A stretch of DNA of 64,000 nucleotides from Acinetobacter zhairuonensis (GTDB taxonomy: Bacteria > Pseudomonadota > Gammaproteobacteria > Pseudomonadales > Moraxellaceae): the NCBI RefSeq assembly GCF_022601715.1, contig NZ_JAKVIM010000007.1, positions 1 to 64,000 of the forward strand, read 5' to 3'. Positions within the stretch are counted from its first letter, which is position 1, and every line of letters begins with the position of its first letter. The notes beneath the pieces were generated by a model that saw only the letters and a program-made list of their open reading frames with translations, was not told where the DNA came from and made no database searches. Both the position numbers and the translations under genes were made by a program. Below are positions 16,381-26,775 of the stretch, one piece after another.

Positions 16381-17388
16381 TTAACGGCTACGATAGGCGA
16401 AACGATCGTCCATACGGAGACTAGCTGGTGGCCAGTTCTCTAAACGCATGCCGAGTTGTAAGCCTTTAGAAGCCAGAACATCTTTGATCTCAGTAAGCGA
16501 TTTCTTACCAAGGTTAGGAGTCTTAAGTAACTCAACCTCAGTACGCTGTACTAGATCACCAATGTAGTAAATATTTTCTGCTTTTAAACAATTCGCAGAA
16601 CGAACAGTAAGCTCTAGATCATCTACTGGACGAAGCAAAATTGGATCAACTTCTTCACGAGGTTCTTGAGCAACAGGAGCTTGATCTTTCTGAAGGTCAA
16701 CAAAAATTGCAATTTGTTGTTGCAAGATTGTAGCCGCTTTGCGGATCGCTTCTTCTGGATCAACTGTACCGTTGGTTTCAAGATCAATGATCAGTTTATC
16801 AAGGTCAGTACGTTGTTCTACACGCGCATTTTCTACGATGTAAGACACACGTTTGATTGGGCTATAAGATGCATCTAACTGTAAACGACCCACTGGGCGA
16901 GTTTCGCCTTCTGGGAAGCGTGAATCAGAAGTTTCATAACCACGGCCTTGAGCAACTTTAAGGCGCATTTTTAATGAGCCAGTTGCACTTAATGTACCGA
17001 TCAAATGTTCAGGGTTAACCACTTCAACATTATGAGGTAAACGAAGGTCAGCGGCAGTAACATCACCAGGACCTTGTTTCTCTAATGTTAAATAAGCTTC
17101 ATTTTGATCGAACAGCTTAATAGACAATCCTTTCAGGTTCAGCAAGAGCTCGACGATGTCCTGCTGCAAGCCTTCCAAGGTACTGTACTCGTGCTCAACA
17201 CCTTCAATTTCAACTTCAACCACAGCTGCGCCAGGTAAAGAAGAAAGTAGGATGCGACGTAAAGCATTACCAAGAGTATGACCAAAGCCACGCTCTAATG
17301 GTTCTAGAATAACTTTTGCCGAGGTCCCGCTAACCGCTTCGACCTTGATCGCTTGCGGAGTTAGAAACTCATTTGCAGTACGCGTCAT
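16381..17388 (-). CDS. rpoA: RNA polymerase alpha subunit
   Basis: 335 residues. The N-terminal dimerisation domain shows [23 protein letters not shown] (split across helix 1), the linker follows near residue 235, and the C-terminal domain (about 250-325) has the conserved [16 protein letters not shown] and [21 protein letters not shown] used for DNA UP-element and activator contacts. In the alpha operon between rpsD and rplQ, as in other gammaproteobacteria, and translated with short spacers on both sides. Confidence 0.99.
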   Translation of the reverse strand: MTRTANEFLTPQAIKVEAVSGTSAKVILEPLERGFGHTLGNALRRILLSSLPGAAVVEVEIEGVEHEYSTLEGLQQDIVELLLNLKGLSIKLFDQNEAYLTLEKQGPGDVTAADLRLPHNVEVVNPEHLIGTLSATGSLKMRLKVAQGRGYETSDSRFPEGETRPVGRLQLDASYSPIKRVSYIVENARVEQRTDLDKLIIDLETNGTVDPEEAIRKAATILQQQIAIFVDLQKDQAPVAQEPREEVDPILLRPVDDLELTVRSANCLKAENIYYIGDLVQRTEVELLKTPNLGKKSLTEIKDVLASKGLQLGMRLENWPPASLRMDDRFAYRSR

Positions 17389-17405
17389 TATTGCTACCTC
17401 AAGGA

Positions 17406-18029
17406 TTATTTAGAATACAATTCTACAATCAAGCTTTCGTTGATTTCAGCAGGTAAATCAGAACGATCTGGTGCAGCTTTAAATGTACCTTCCAACTTAG
17501 AATGATCAATTTCCATCCAAGAAGGAATACCACGTTGAGCAGCTAATTCAACTGCATTTTTGATACGCAATTGTTGCTTAGCGCCTTCGTGAACTGCAAT
17601 CACGTCACCAGCTTTAACTTGGATAGACGCAATATTAACACGACGACCATTTAAAGTGATAGAACGGTGAGATACAAGCTGACGAGCTTCTGCACGTGTA
17701 GAACCAAAACCCATGCGATAAACAACGTTATCTAGACGGCTTTCAAGCAATTTCAACAAGTTTTCACCAGTTGCGCCTTTAACACGAGCAGCTTCTTTAT
17801 AGTAGTTACTAAATTGACGCTCTAAAACACCGTACATACGACGTACTTTTTGTTTTTCACGTAATTGTAGTGAATACTCAGATTGTTTTGCACGGCTTTG
17901 ACCATGTTGGCCAGGAGCTTTAGCATGTTTTTTAGTCTTAACGTCAAATGGTTTAACGCCAGATTTTAATTGCAGGTCTGTCCCTTCGCGGCGAGAGAGT
18001 TTGCATTTTGGACCAATATAACGAGCCAT
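17406..18029 (-). CDS. rpsD: 30S ribosomal protein S4
   Basis: 207 residues beginning [16 protein letters not shown], with an S4 RNA-binding domain (about 97-160, [20 protein letters not shown]). Binds 16S rRNA early in 30S assembly. In enterobacteria S4 is also the translational repressor of this operon by binding the rpsM leader; whether that holds here is unknown. It lacks a zinc-binding Cys cluster, so it is the C-minus form. Confidence 0.98.
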   Translation of the reverse strand: MARYIGPKCKLSRREGTDLQLKSGVKPFDVKTKKHAKAPGQHGQSRAKQSEYSLQLREKQKVRRMYGVLERQFSNYYKEAARVKGATGENLLKLLESRLDNVVYRMGFGSTRAEARQLVSHRSITLNGRRVNIASIQVKAGDVIAVHEGAKQQLRIKNAVELAAQRGIPSWMEIDHSKLEGTFKAAPDRSDLPAEINESLIVELYSK

Positions 18030-18041
18030 GAATGTTTCTCC

Positions 18042-18428
18042 TTACACGCGACGTTTTTTAGGTGGACGGCAACCGTTGTGCGGAATTGGAGTCACATCGG
18101 TAATGCTGTTAATTTTATAACCCACTGCACCTAATGCACGAACCGCAGACTCACGACCAGGACCAGGACCTTTTACAAGGACGTCCAAGTTTTTCAAACC
18201 GTAATCTAAAGCAGCTTTACCAGCAACTTCAGCAGCTACCTGAGCAGCAAACGGAGTTGATTTACGTGATCCACGGAAGCCTTGTCCACCTGAAGTAGCC
18301 CAAGCCAATGCATTACCTTGACGATCAGTGATCGTTACAATGGTGTTATTAAAAGAAGCGTGAATGTGTGCGACACCTTCAGAGACGGTACGAGTGACCT
18401 TCTTGCGTGCGCGAGTATCTTTAGCCAT
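18042..18428 (-). CDS. rpsK: 30S ribosomal protein S11
   Basis: 128 residues with the S11 signatures [19 protein letters not shown] and the C-terminal [18 protein letters not shown]. It sits on the platform of the small subunit near the E-site mRNA. Lies 12 bases before rpsD and 19 bases after rpsM in the alpha operon. Confidence 0.98.
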   Translation of the reverse strand: MAKDTRARKKVTRTVSEGVAHIHASFNNTIVTITDRQGNALAWATSGGQGFRGSRKSTPFAAQVAAEVAGKAALDYGLKNLDVLVKGPGPGRESAVRALGAVGYKINSITDVTPIPHNGCRPPKKRRV

Positions 18429-18447
18429 CTTTTAGCTTCCAGAAATC

Positions 18448-18804
18448 TTATTTCTTAATAGGTTTGCGCGGACCTTTACGGGTACGTGCGTTAGTTTTGG
18501 TGCGTTGTCCGCGGACAGGCAAGCTGCGACGATGACGAAGACCACGGTAGCAGCCTAAATCCATTAAACGTTTAATGTTCATGGAAATTTCGCGACGTAA
18601 GTCACCTTCGGTAGGAACCTTAGTAACTTCTGCACGAATCGCATCAAGCTGAGCATCATCTAATTCACGAATCTTTGTAGTTGGAGCGATACCTACAGCA
18701 GCCAAGATGTTCTTAGCAGTGTGGCGACCAATACCAAAGATATAAGTGAGAGAGATAACAGCATGCTTGTTATCCGGAATGTTTACACCGGCAATACGAG
18801 CCAT
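18448..18804 (-). CDS. rpsM: 30S ribosomal protein S13
   Basis: 118 residues starting [20 protein letters not shown], with C-terminal [21 protein letters not shown]13 forms head-to-50S bridges and contacts the P-site tRNA. First gene of the alpha group, with TTTTGGAGAAA as Shine-Dalgarno. The 109-base spacer before it holds a candidate promoter and a GC-rich hairpin. Confidence 0.98.
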   Translation of the reverse strand: MARIAGVNIPDNKHAVISLTYIFGIGRHTAKNILAAVGIAPTTKIRELDDAQLDAIRAEVTKVPTEGDLRREISMNIKRLMDLGCYRGLRHRRSLPVRGQRTKTNARTRKGPRKPIKK

Positions 18805-18839
18805 TCAATTTTCTCCAAAAAGGCAGTAGAGATAATCAA

Positions 18840-18866
18840 CCGCCCCACAAAAATCTTGAGGGGCGG
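18840..18866 (-). promoter_or_regulatory. GC-rich hairpin in the rpsM leader
   Basis: Seven-pair stem CCGCCCC/GGGGCGG with a 13-base loop on the minus strand, followed by TTGATTATC (no T-run). Not a convincing terminator. It lies where the S4-responsive alpha leader occurs in E. coli, so a regulatory or processing role is possible, without direct evidence. Confidence 0.5.
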
Positions 18867-18896
18867 ATAATAACCTAATTAGCCTACTGAAATCAA
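18867..18896 (-). promoter_or_regulatory. Candidate alpha-operon promoter
   Basis: On the minus strand TTGATT (rc of 18891-18896) and TATTAT (rc of 18867-18872) are 18 nt apart, between rpmJ and rpsM. A transcript from it would start inside the adjacent GC-rich hairpin. The match is moderate. Confidence 0.4.
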
Positions 18897-18913
18897 CAGG
18901 TCTTGATCAGATT

Positions 18914-19030
18914 TTAACCTTGACGCTGCTTATGACGAGGTTCTGCGCTGCAAATTACGCGAATAACCCCATTACGACGGATAACTTTACAGCTACCACA
19001 AATTTTCTTTACAGAAGCTTGTACTTTCAT
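18914..19030 (-). CDS. rpmJ: 50S ribosomal protein L36
   Basis: 38 residues: [19 protein letters not shown] then [19 protein letters not shown]. It keeps the zinc ligands C11, C14, C27 and H33, so it is the zinc-binding (C-plus) form. Last gene of the spc group, 20 bases after secY. Too short for many gene finders. Confidence 0.97.
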
Positions 19031-19050
19031 GATGAAACCTCTAAGTGCGC

Positions 19051-20409
19051 TTATCCCTTCGGATGAGCAGTCGTTTTTCTCATTAACGTTTGATTATCAT
19101 ATTGATGAGAAGTCAGGTGTGCTTGCAATTGCGCCATGAAATCCATAACTACAACAACAACAATTAGCAAAGAAGTACCACCCAAATAGAATGGGATACC
19201 AAACGAGCTTTGCAAAATCATCGGCATTAAACACACGATCGTAATATAAATTGCACCAATAAATGTCAAACGATTGAGAATATGATCTAAATAACGAGCA
19301 GTTTGCTCACCTGGGCGAATACCAGGCACATAAGCTCCGCTGCGTTTTAAGTTTTCTGAAACTTCTTTAGGACTAAATACTAGCGCCGTATAAAAATAAC
19401 AGAAAAAGATAATTAACGCACCAAAGAGCACCAAATACAACGGCTGTCCAGGCGACAATAAAAGAGCCAAATCTTGCAAACTACGCTTGATAATCCCTGC
19501 ACTCGGATCTGAACTACCCACCCATTGACCCAGACTGGCTGGAAACAACAGTAAAGAGCTAGCAAAGATCGCTGGAATCACACCTGCCATATTAATTTTT
19601 AATGGTAAATGTGTTTGCTGCGCAGTAAATACACGACGACCTTGCTGTTTTTGAGCATAATTTACTGGAATACGACGCTGCGCTTTCTCAATAAACACAA
19701 TTGCTGCCAACACCGCCAATGATAACAAGCCAAAAATAGCCAAGCCAATCAAGCTTGTTTGACCATTATCTACCGATGAAATAGATTGCATAATTAAATT
19801 CGGCAATCCTGCAACAATACCTGCAAAAATGATCATGGATATACCATTGCCCACTCCGCGTTCGGTAATTTGTTCACCCAACCACATTAAGAACATGGTA
19901 CCTGCAACCAATGAAGTTACAGCTGGAACGTAGAAGGCCAAACCAGCAGAAAGCGTGATGCCCTGACTAATTAAACCTGCACACATCCCTGTCGCCTGCA
20001 CTAAAGCTAAAAGCAACGTACCTTGACGTGTATATTGGTTAATCTTGCGTTTTCCTTGCTCACCCTCTTTTTTCAAAGCCTCGAGTGATGGAATAACTGT
20101 CGACATTAACTGCACAATAATCGATGCAGAAATATACGGCATAATTCCCAAGGCAAGAATTGACATTCTTTCTAAAGCACCACCTGAAAACATGTTAAAC
20201 AAACCAAGGATCGTACCTTGGTTTGCATTAAAAAGGTTTTCAAGTGCAGCATTATTAATGCCCGGTACTGGAATATGCGCTCCTAGTCGAAAAACCAACA
20301 ATGCACCGAAGAGAAACATCATTCGGCGAATAATTTCACGGTATTTCACGTAAAACGGTTGGCCTTTCATCATGTGAACATGACCTGAAGAACTAGGAGA
20401 CATAGACAC
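19051..20409 (-). CDS. secY: Protein translocase subunit SecY
   Basis: 452 residues with ten transmembrane helices. SecY marks include [24 protein letters not shown] (plug and TM2 region), and the C-terminal [22 protein letters not shown] before helix 9. It forms the channel of SecYEG in the inner membrane. The start gives [16 protein letters not shown]; a downstream Met (MMKGQPF, residue 13) is an alternative. Embedded in the spc group after rplO, as usual. Confidence 0.98.
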
Positions 20410-20415
20410 TCGCGA

Positions 20416-20856
20416 TTACTCCTCGACTTTGCCGCCAGCAGCTTCAACAGCAGCTTTAGCGCCTTTAGTCAATGCAACACCTTGAACAGTGAATGCACGA
20501 GTAATTTCACCAGAAAGTACGATACGAGCACGAATCATATCTTTACGTACAACATTCGCAGCTTTTAAAGTTTCAAGTGAAACGATATCACCTTCAACTT
20601 TAGCAAGCTCTGATAAACGTACTTCAGCAGTTTTTAAAGCGATTTGGCTAGTGAAACCGAATTTAGGTAAACGACGATAAATCGCAGTTTGACCACCTTC
20701 GAAACCTGGACGCACGCCACCGCTCTTACGAGACTTTTGACCTTTAACACCGCGACCACCAGTCTTACCAACACCAGAACCGATACCACGGCCAAGGCGA
20801 AGATTGTCGCGCTTAGCACCTTCTGCAGGTGCAAGTTCATTTAAACGCAGAGTCAT
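20416..20856 (-). CDS. rplO: 50S ribosomal protein L15
   Basis: 146 residues, beginning [20 protein letters not shown] with the Gly/Lys/Arg-rich segment [20 protein letters not shown] that threads into 23S rRNA. It lies between rpmD (3-base gap) and secY (6-base gap), implying tight coupling. Confidence 0.98.
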   Translation of the reverse strand: MTLRLNELAPAEGAKRDNLRLGRGIGSGVGKTGGRGVKGQKSRKSGGVRPGFEGGQTAIYRRLPKFGFTSQIALKTAEVRLSELAKVEGDIVSLETLKAANVVRKDMIRARIVLSGEITRAFTVQGVALTKGAKAAVEAAGGKVEE

Positions 20857-20859
20857 GGC

Positions 20860-21036
20860 TTATTCCTCTACACTAACCATATAGTAGACTTTGTTGATCA
20901 TACCACGGTTAGAAGGCGTGTCTTGCACTTCTACAGTATGACCAATACGACGCAGACCTAAACCTTGTAAGCAAAGCTTGTGATTTTTCAAGCGGTGCGA
21001 AGCAGATTTAGTCTGGGTAACTTTAATCGTTTTCAT
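20860..21036 (-). CDS. rpmD: 50S ribosomal protein L30
   Basis: 58 residues translated from the ATG at 21036: [20 protein letters not shown], then a segment with [20 protein letters not shown] typical of L30, ending MVSVEE. It sits between rpsE and rplO in the conserved order. L30 is dispensable in some bacteria but kept here. Confidence 0.97.
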   Translation of the reverse strand: MKTIKVTQTKSASHRLKNHKLCLQGLGLRRIGHTVEVQDTPSNRGMINKVYYMVSVEE

Positions 21037-21042
21037 GATTGA

Positions 21043-21540
21043 TTACCCTTGAATTTGTTCTACAGAAAGACCGCGTTTAGCAGCTACTTTCTCTGGAGAA
21101 GTCATATCACGCAAACCTTTGAAAGTTGCGTTTACAACGTTCGCAGCATTTGTAGAACCGTAACATTTAGCAAGTACGTTATGTACGCCTGCAGCTTCAA
21201 GAACGGCACGCATTGCGCCACCAGCGATTACGCCAGTACCTTCAGAAGCAGGTTGCATGTACACACGGCTTGCACCATGACGCGCATTCACAGGGTGTTG
21301 TAAAGTAGTACCAGCAAGGTCTACAGTAATCATGTTGCGACGTGCAGCTTCAAGTGCTTTAGAAATAGCAGCTGGAACTTCACGAGCTTTACCACGACCG
21401 AAACCTACGCGACCATTACCATCACCCACAACAGTTAATGCTGTGAAAGAGAAGATACGACCACCCTTAACAACTTTGGCTACACGATCAACGGCAACCA
21501 GCTTTTCAACAAGACCTTCGTTTTGTTCAACTTTAGCCAT
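21043..21540 (-). CDS. rpsE: 30S ribosomal protein S5
   Basis: 165 residues with the N-terminal double-stranded-RNA-binding domain ([33 protein letters not shown]) and the C-terminal domain ([18 protein letters not shown]). It takes part in decoding fidelity and mRNA unwinding. The spectinomycin-loop region [11 protein letters not shown] looks like wild type. Confidence 0.98.
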   Translation of the reverse strand: MAKVEQNEGLVEKLVAVDRVAKVVKGGRIFSFTALTVVGDGNGRVGFGRGKAREVPAAISKALEAARRNMITVDLAGTTLQHPVNARHGASRVYMQPASEGTGVIAGGAMRAVLEAAGVHNVLAKCYGSTNAANVVNATFKGLRDMTSPEKVAAKRGLSVEQIQG

Positions 21541-21542
21541 GA

Positions 21543-21893
21543 TTAGAACTCCAAGCCGTTTTCACGAGCAGCATCAGCCAAGGCTTTGATACGACCATGA
21601 TATTTAAAACCAGAACGGTCAAATGCAACTTTAGTAACACCAGCTGCTTTAGCACGCTCTGCGATTAAAGCACCTACTTTAGTCGCTGCTTCAATATTAC
21701 CAGTTGTACCCGCACGTAAAGTAGCATCTAAAGTTGAAGCTTGCGCTAAAACTTTGCCACCATCTGCTGAGATAACTTGAGCATAGATGTGACGCGGCGT
21801 GCGGTTTACACACAAACGAGTCGCACCCAACGCACGGATGTGCAAGCGTGTGCTTTTCGCACGACGCAAACGGGATTGTTTCTTTTCGTTCAT
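21543..21893 (-). CDS. rplR: 50S ribosomal protein L18
   Basis: 116 residues, start [19 protein letters not shown], with the C-terminal [27 protein letters not shown] that contacts 5S rRNA. Gap of 2 bases to rpsE. With L5 and L25 it forms the 5S rRNA complex of the central protuberance. Confidence 0.98.
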   Translation of the reverse strand: MNEKKQSRLRRAKSTRLHIRALGATRLCVNRTPRHIYAQVISADGGKVLAQASTLDATLRAGTTGNIEAATKVGALIAERAKAAGVTKVAFDRSGFKYHGRIKALADAARENGLEF

Positions 21894-21907
21894 AAGAACC
21901 TCGCGCC

Positions 21908-22441
21908 TTATTTCTTCTTAGCTTCTTTACGAAGTACAACTTCGTCAGAATAACGAACACCTTTACCTTTATAAGGCTCTGGTGGACGGTAACCACGGAT
22001 ATCTGCAGCAACTTGACCTAAACGTGCTTTATCAGCAGATTTAAGGATAATTTCAGTTGCTGTAGGAGTTTCAGCAGTTACACCTTCAGGAAGCGTATAG
22101 TCGATCGGGTGAGAGAAACCAAGGTTAAGGTTAACAATGTTACCTTTAACCGCAGCTTTATAACCAACACCGATAAGTTGTAACTTACGTTCGAAGCCTT
22201 CACTAACACCCTTTACAAGGTTGTTAAGAACAGCGCGAGCAGTACCAGCTTGCATCCAAGCGTCTTTCGACTCAGCTTTTGGAGCAACAGCTACAATACC
22301 GTCTTCCTGTTTAAGCTCGACCAGCGCATGCAGGTTGAAAGACAATGTACCTTTGCTGCCTTTCACTTCGACCTGCCGGCCGTTCTGAGTAACTGTAACA
22401 CCGTTAGGTACAGTTACTGGGGCTTTAGCCACACGAGACAT
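21908..22441 (-). CDS. rplF: 50S ribosomal protein L6
   Basis: 177 residues. Two repeated alpha/beta domains; the C-terminal RNA-binding motif reads [19 protein letters not shown]6 lies near the sarcin-ricin loop and factor-binding site. The start [15 protein letters not shown] matches the family. Confidence 0.98.
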   Translation of the reverse strand: MSRVAKAPVTVPNGVTVTQNGRQVEVKGSKGTLSFNLHALVELKQEDGIVAVAPKAESKDAWMQAGTARAVLNNLVKGVSEGFERKLQLIGVGYKAAVKGNIVNLNLGFSHPIDYTLPEGVTAETPTATEIILKSADKARLGQVAADIRGYRPPEPYKGKGVRYSDEVVLRKEAKKK

Positions 22442-22454
22442 GAGGAATCACCTA

Positions 22455-22850
22455 TTAAGAAACAAAAGCAATAACTTCACCACCAACGCCTGCAGCACGT
22501 GCAGCGCGATCAGTCATGATGCCTTTGCTTGTAGAAACAATTGCAACACCTAAACCTTGCTTAACGCTCGGAAGTGCATCTTTACCGCGATATTGGCGAA
22601 GACCTGGACGGCTTACGCGCTTCACAGTTTCGATAACTGGTTTGCCTTCGAAATATTTTAAAGTGATGGTCAAAGTAGCTTTGCCTTCAACTTCAGCAAC
22701 TTCTACGTTTGAAACATAACCTTCTTGTTGAAGTACGTTTGCAATTGCAACCTTCAACTTAGAATTAGGCATTGAAACTGTTTGTTTCTTTGCCATTTGT
22801 GCGTTACGAACACGAGTTAACATGTCGGCAACGGTATCTTGCATACTCAT
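22455..22850 (-). CDS. rpsH: 30S ribosomal protein S8
   Basis: 131 residues, with [20 protein letters not shown] and the C-terminal signature [20 protein letters not shown]. It binds helix 21 of 16S rRNA. In E. coli S8 represses the spc operon by binding near the rplE start; I could not confirm an equivalent site. An alternative start is the next Met (residue 3). Confidence 0.98.
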   Translation of the reverse strand: MSMQDTVADMLTRVRNAQMAKKQTVSMPNSKLKVAIANVLQQEGYVSNVEVAEVEGKATLTITLKYFEGKPVIETVKRVSRPGLRQYRGKDALPSVKQGLGVAIVSTSKGIMTDRAARAAGVGGEVIAFVS

Positions 22851-22863
22851 TTATAGTCGCTCC

Positions 22864-23169
22864 TTACCAGCTTGCCTTAACAACGCCCGGTACATCACCT
22901 TGCATTACTGTGTCACGTAATTTGTTACGGCTTAAGCCGAACTTACGGAAGTAACCATGAGGACGACCAGTTAAACCACAACGGTTACGAAGACGTACTG
23001 GAGACGCATTACGTGGTAATGCTTGTAACTTCATCATCGCTTCGAAACGCTCTTCGTCGCTTGCATTTACATTTGCAATCGTAGCTTTTAATTCAGCACG
23101 TTTTGCAGCAAATTTAGCAACAGTAGCTTCGCGTTTCAATTCGCGATTAATCATACCTTTCTTAGCCAT
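22864..23169 (-). CDS. rpsN: 30S ribosomal protein S14
   Basis: 101 residues: the long form. The core [20 protein letters not shown] lacks the CxxC pairs of the short zinc-binding form, so this is the zinc-independent C-minus type common in gammaproteobacteria. It lies between rplE and rpsH. Confidence 0.98.
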   Translation of the reverse strand: MAKKGMINRELKREATVAKFAAKRAELKATIANVNASDEERFEAMMKLQALPRNASPVRLRNRCGLTGRPHGYFRKFGLSRNKLRDTVMQGDVPGVVKASW

Positions 23170-23178
23170 ATCGACCTC

Positions 23179-23715
23179 TTATTTGAACGGGAAGCCGAAT
23201 GCACGCATAAGCGCACGGCCTTCGTCATCGGTGCGAGCAGTCGTAGTAACGGTAATATCCATACCACGAATACGATCAATCTTATCGAAATCGATTTCAG
23301 GGAAAACGATTTGCTCTTTAAGACCCATAGAGTAGTTACCACGACCATCAAATGATTTCGATGAGAAACCACGGAAGTCACGGATACGAGGGATCGCGAT
23401 AGAGATCAAACGGTCTAAGAATTCGTACATATGTTCGCCGCGTAAAGTAACTTTACAACCGATCGGCCAACCATCACGAATTTTGAAACCAGCGATTGAT
23501 TTGCGAGCTAATGTAAGCACTGGTTTTTGACCAGCAATTGCTTGCATATCTGCAAGAGCACCATCAAGGAGTTTTTTGTCAGCAGCTGCTGCACCAACAC
23601 CCATGTTGATCGTGATTTTAGTGATGCGAGGAATTTCCATCACATTCTTAATGCCCAATTGTTCTTGTAATTGAGCTTTAAGTTCGTCGTTATAACGCGC
23701 TTTAAGTCTGGCCAT
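23179..23715 (-). CDS. rplE: 50S ribosomal protein L5
   Basis: 178 residues, beginning [20 protein letters not shown]. Conserved [13 protein letters not shown] and the closing [16 protein letters not shown] are present. It binds 5S rRNA and the P-site tRNA elbow. In the spc group after rplX. Confidence 0.98.
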   Translation of the reverse strand: MARLKARYNDELKAQLQEQLGIKNVMEIPRITKITINMGVGAAAADKKLLDGALADMQAIAGQKPVLTLARKSIAGFKIRDGWPIGCKVTLRGEHMYEFLDRLISIAIPRIRDFRGFSSKSFDGRGNYSMGLKEQIVFPEIDFDKIDRIRGMDITVTTTARTDDEGRALMRAFGFPFK

Positions 23716-23731
23716 TGCCTATTTCAACCTA

Positions 23732-24049
23732 TTACTTCGCTACCGCCACTGATTCACCATTTGATTTGTAAACGCGAGTTTTCACGCCATCAATCACTTG
23801 GTAACCAACACGGTCAGCCTTTTGGGTTGTAGCATTAAAAATTGCCACGTTAGAAATATGAAGCGAAGCTTCTTGAGTTACGATGCCGCCTTCAGCGCCA
23901 GTAACACGGTTCGGCTTTTGATGCTTCTTCACTAAGTTAAGGCCTTCAACCTTAACCAAGTCATTAGAAACAGACAGAACAGTACCCTGTTTGCCTTTTT
24001 CTTTACCTGCGATCACAATTACTTGATCGCCTTTTTTAATCTTAGCCAT
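23732..24049 (-). CDS. rplX: 50S ribosomal protein L24
   Basis: 105 residues with a KOW motif near the start (KIKKGDQVIVIAGKEKGKQG) and NLVKKHQKP. It starts assembly of the large subunit by binding the 5' domain of 23S rRNA. Nine bases separate it from rplN. Confidence 0.98.
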   Translation of the reverse strand: MAKIKKGDQVIVIAGKEKGKQGTVLSVSNDLVKVEGLNLVKKHQKPNRVTGAEGGIVTQEASLHISNVAIFNATTQKADRVGYQVIDGVKTRVYKSNGESVAVAK

Positions 24050-24058
24050 GAGTGCCTC

Positions 24059-24427
24059 TTATAGAACTTCAGGAGCCAATGAAATGATTTTCATGAACTG
24101 TTCAGTACGAAGTTCACGAGTCACTGGTCCGAAAATACGAGTTGCAATCGGCGCTTTGTTGTTGTTCAAAATTACAGCTGCGTTGTCATCAAAACGGATC
24201 ACAGAACCATCTGGACGACGAATGCCGAACTTTGTACGTACAACTACAGCATTCATCACGTCACCTTTTTTAACACGTGCGCGTGGAATAGCTTCTTTTA
24301 CAGTAACTTTAATAATGTCGCCAACAGAAGCATAACGACGATGTGAACCACCAAGTACTTTAATACATTGTACGCGGCGGGCACCACTGTTGTCTGCTAC
24401 GTCGAGCATAGTTTCGGTTTGAATCAT
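24059..24427 (-). CDS. rplN: 50S ribosomal protein L14
   Basis: 122 residues, start [20 protein letters not shown]. It binds 23S rRNA near the factor-binding side and is the RsfS (silencing factor) partner. First gene of the spc group; its 89-base leader carries a long hairpin (24446-24505) and a GGAG Shine-Dalgarno. Confidence 0.98.
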
Positions 24428-24445
24428 TGCCCTACTCCAAAACCG

Positions 24446-24505
24446 TGCATCACCGGTCGCAATTTCGAAAGGCTCAAAGAGTACTCGAAATTGACCGATG
24501 ATGCA
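24446..24505 (-). promoter_or_regulatory. Long hairpin at the S10/spc operon boundary
   Basis: In the rpsQ-rplN spacer the arms TGCATCATCGGTC + AATTTCGA and TCGAAATT + GACCG.TGATGCA (minus strand) pair over about 21 bp with one G-U and a two-base bulge; the terminal loop is about 16 bases. A CGGTTTTGGAG stretch follows, so the T-run is only four. It could be a weak terminator/attenuator, an RNase III processing site or a protein-binding leader. Confidence 0.7.
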
Positions 24506-24516
24506 AGAACGTTTAA

Positions 24517-24774
24517 TTACTCAGCAGCAGCTTCAACAACTTCAACTAATGTCCAAGACTTAGTTTTAGAAATTGGGCGGCTTTCTTTGATGGTTACAAG
24601 ATCGCCAATCTTAGCGGTGTTGTTCTCATCATGAGCATGTAATTTAGTTGAACGGCGGATTGATTTGCCATACAACGGGTGTTGAACACGACGTTCGATA
24701 AGCACAACAATAGACTTGTCCATTTTGTCGCTTACTACTTTGCCGGTTAACGTGCGGACTGTTTTTTCACTCAT
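24517..24774 (-). CDS. rpsQ: 30S ribosomal protein S17
   Basis: 85 residues: [20 protein letters not shown] with the S17 OB-fold motif [18 protein letters not shown]. It binds the 5' domain of 16S rRNA. Overlaps rpmC by four bases (ATGA type), the last gene of the S10 group. Confidence 0.98.
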   Translation of the reverse strand: MSEKTVRTLTGKVVSDKMDKSIVVLIERRVQHPLYGKSIRRSTKLHAHDENNTAKIGDLVTIKESRPISKTKSWTLVEVVEAAAE

Positions 24775-24968
24775 TGTCCGTTCCCCTGTTTTTCGGTAAG
24801 GAGGGTCTTAATACGAGCAATTGTTTTACGAGTAAGCGCAACTTCATGCGACTTACCCAATTGACCAGTTGCTTTAGCCATACGAAGACGGAATTGGTTA
24901 AGCTGTTGCTCATCAAGCAAAGCTGTCAACTCTTCTACCGACTTTTCACGTAGATCTTTAGTTTTCAT
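24771..24968 (-). CDS. rpmC: 50S ribosomal protein L29
   Basis: 65 residues, [20 protein letters not shown] with the family motif [10 protein letters not shown]. It sits beside the exit tunnel and is part of the docking platform for trigger factor and SRP. Overlaps both neighbours (rplP by one base, rpsQ by four). Confidence 0.97.
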   Translation of the reverse strand: MKTKDLREKSVEELTALLDEQQLNQFRLRMAKATGQLGKSHEVALTRKTIARIKTLLTEKQGNGQ

Positions 24969-25381
24969 TACATTACCGTCCGAGTCACGATAGTGGTTTT
25001 AAACGGAAGTTTAGCAGCAGCAAGCTTGAAAGCTTCAGTTGCCAACTCATCGTTCACACCTGCCATTTCGTACAGGATCTTACCTGGTTTGATTTCACAA
25101 ACCCAGTATTCCACATTACCTTTACCGTTACCCATACGAACTTCTAATGGCTTTTCAGTAATTGGTTTGTCTGGGAATACACGGATAAAGATCTTACCAC
25201 CACGCTTAACACGACGGCTAATGGTACGACGCGCAGCTTCAATTTGACGTGAAGTCATACGACCACGTTCAATTGCTTTAAGTGCGATTGTACCAAATGA
25301 TACTGTACTACCACGGTGCGCTAGACCAGTGTTACGGCCCTTTTGCACTTTACGGAATTTGGTACGTTTAGGCATCAACAT
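24968..25381 (-). CDS. rplP: 50S ribosomal protein L16
   Basis: 137 residues. [20 protein letters not shown] matches [11 protein letters not shown] of E. coli L16, supporting the ATG at 25381. Conserved R for hydroxylation in the [13 protein letters not shown] segment. It contacts A-site tRNA. Confidence 0.98.
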   Translation of the reverse strand: MLMPKRTKFRKVQKGRNTGLAHRGSTVSFGTIALKAIERGRMTSRQIEAARRTISRRVKRGGKIFIRVFPDKPITEKPLEVRMGNGKGNVEYWVCEIKPGKILYEMAGVNDELATEAFKLAAAKLPFKTTIVTRTVM

Positions 25382-25384
25382 GGA

Positions 25385-26140
25385 TTATTCTCCCTTGTCA
25401 GCAGCACGGTCATTACGACGTCCACGACGTTGTTCTTGACCTTCACCACGACCACGACCGCGTTTAGCTGGGCGCTCTTCAGCAGGAGCTGGGTTCATGA
25501 CTTGTTTCATGCCGCCCAAGATCTCACCACGGAAGATCCAAACTTTAACACCAATCGTACCGTAAGTTGTTTCAGCACGCATAGTTGAGTAGTCGATGTC
25601 CGCACGAAGTGTATGCAAAGGTACACGACCTTCACGATACCATTCAGTACGAGCGATCTCTGCACCACCTAAACGGCCAGAAACTTCAACTTTGATACCT
25701 TTAGCACCAGCACGCATAGAGTTCTGTACCGCACGCTTCATAGCACGACGGAACATAACACGCTTTTCTAATTGAGAAGCGATTGCTTCAGCAACTAAAC
25801 GAGCATCTAAGTCTGGGCGATCGATTTCGTTGATGCTTACTTGCGCTGGAACACCCATAATAGATGTTAATTCGCGCTGTAATTTCTCAATGTCTTCGCC
25901 TTTTTTACCGATAACGATACCAGGACGAGCAGTGCTAATAGTTACTTTAGCAGCGCCTGTAGGACGTTCGATAAGAATATTGCTGATCATTGCGTTCTTA
26001 AGTTTTTTAGTTAAAAACTCACGAACTTGCAAATCTTTAAGCAAGTATTCAGCGTATTGTTTCGGACTCGCATACCAGTTGGCGTTATGACGTTTTACAA
26101 CACCAAGGCGGATACCGATTGGATGAACCTTCTGACCCAT
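25385..26140 (-). CDS. rpsC: 30S ribosomal protein S3
   Basis: 251 residues. Begins [22 protein letters not shown] domain with [15 protein letters not shown] (GxxG loop); C-terminal domain with [16 protein letters not shown]. It ends in an Arg/Gly/Glu-rich extension (about 218-251, [17 protein letters not shown]), longer than the E. coli tail. It lines the mRNA entry and helicase site. Confidence 0.98.
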   Translation of the reverse strand: MGQKVHPIGIRLGVVKRHNANWYASPKQYAEYLLKDLQVREFLTKKLKNAMISNILIERPTGAAKVTISTARPGIVIGKKGEDIEKLQRELTSIMGVPAQVSINEIDRPDLDARLVAEAIASQLEKRVMFRRAMKRAVQNSMRAGAKGIKVEVSGRLGGAEIARTEWYREGRVPLHTLRADIDYSTMRAETTYGTIGVKVWIFRGEILGGMKQVMNPAPAEERPAKRGRGRGEGQEQRRGRRNDRAADKGE

Positions 26141-26141
26141 A

Positions 26142-26474
26142 TCAAACCCCTACCTTAACGGTAATGTGACAAGTACGCTTAGTAATACGATCCGCACGGC
26201 CTTTAGCACGTGGCATAATACGTTTAAGGCTAGTGCCTTCATCAACGTAAATCGTAGTAACCTTAAGGTCGTCTACATCTAAACTGTTATTATGTTCAGC
26301 GTTTGCAATTGCAGATTCCAATGCTTTTTTCACCAAAACTGCAGCTTTTTTGTTGCTGAAGTTCAAGATGTTAAGCGCGTGAGCAACAGATTTGCCACGG
26401 ATTAGGTCTGCAACCAAACGAGTTTTTTGTGCCGAGATAGCGGCACCGCGTAATTTAGCAGTAACTTCCATCAT
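26142..26474 (-). CDS. rplV: 50S ribosomal protein L22
   Basis: 110 residues. Contains [15 protein letters not shown] and the beta-hairpin segment around [15 protein letters not shown] that reaches into the exit tunnel, where macrolide-resistance changes occur; the hairpin looks intact. The first ATG may be either of the two adjacent Met. Confidence 0.98.
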   Translation of the reverse strand: MMEVTAKLRGAAISAQKTRLVADLIRGKSVAHALNILNFSNKKAAVLVKKALESAIANAEHNNSLDVDDLKVTTIYVDEGTSLKRIMPRAKGRADRITKRTCHITVKVGV

Positions 26475-26480
26475 AGCACC

Positions 26481-26756
26481 TTAACGTTTAGATTTCTTGT
26501 CAACACCGTGACCACGATAGGTACGAGTTGGCGCGAATTCACCTAGTTTGTGACCAACCATATGTTCAGATACGATCACTGGAACATGGTTACGGCCATT
26601 ATGTACAGAAATTGTTAAACCAACAAAATCCGGGAGGATCATCGAACGACGCGACCAAGTTTTGATCGGCTTACGGTTATTAGCCGCAATAGCCGCTTCA
26701 ACCTTAGCGAACAAGTGCGCATCGACGAATGGGCCTTTTTTCAGAGAACGAGGCAT
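26481..26756 (-). CDS. rpsS: 30S ribosomal protein S19
   Basis: 91 residues, [20 protein letters not shown] and [20 protein letters not shown], both diagnostic. Located in the 30S head near S13. 19 bases after rplB. Confidence 0.98.
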   Translation of the reverse strand: MPRSLKKGPFVDAHLFAKVEAAIAANNRKPIKTWSRRSMILPDFVGLTISVHNGRNHVPVIVSEHMVGHKLGEFAPTRTYRGHGVDKKSKR

Positions 26757-26775
26757 TGTCAGATTCCTTTACTTG

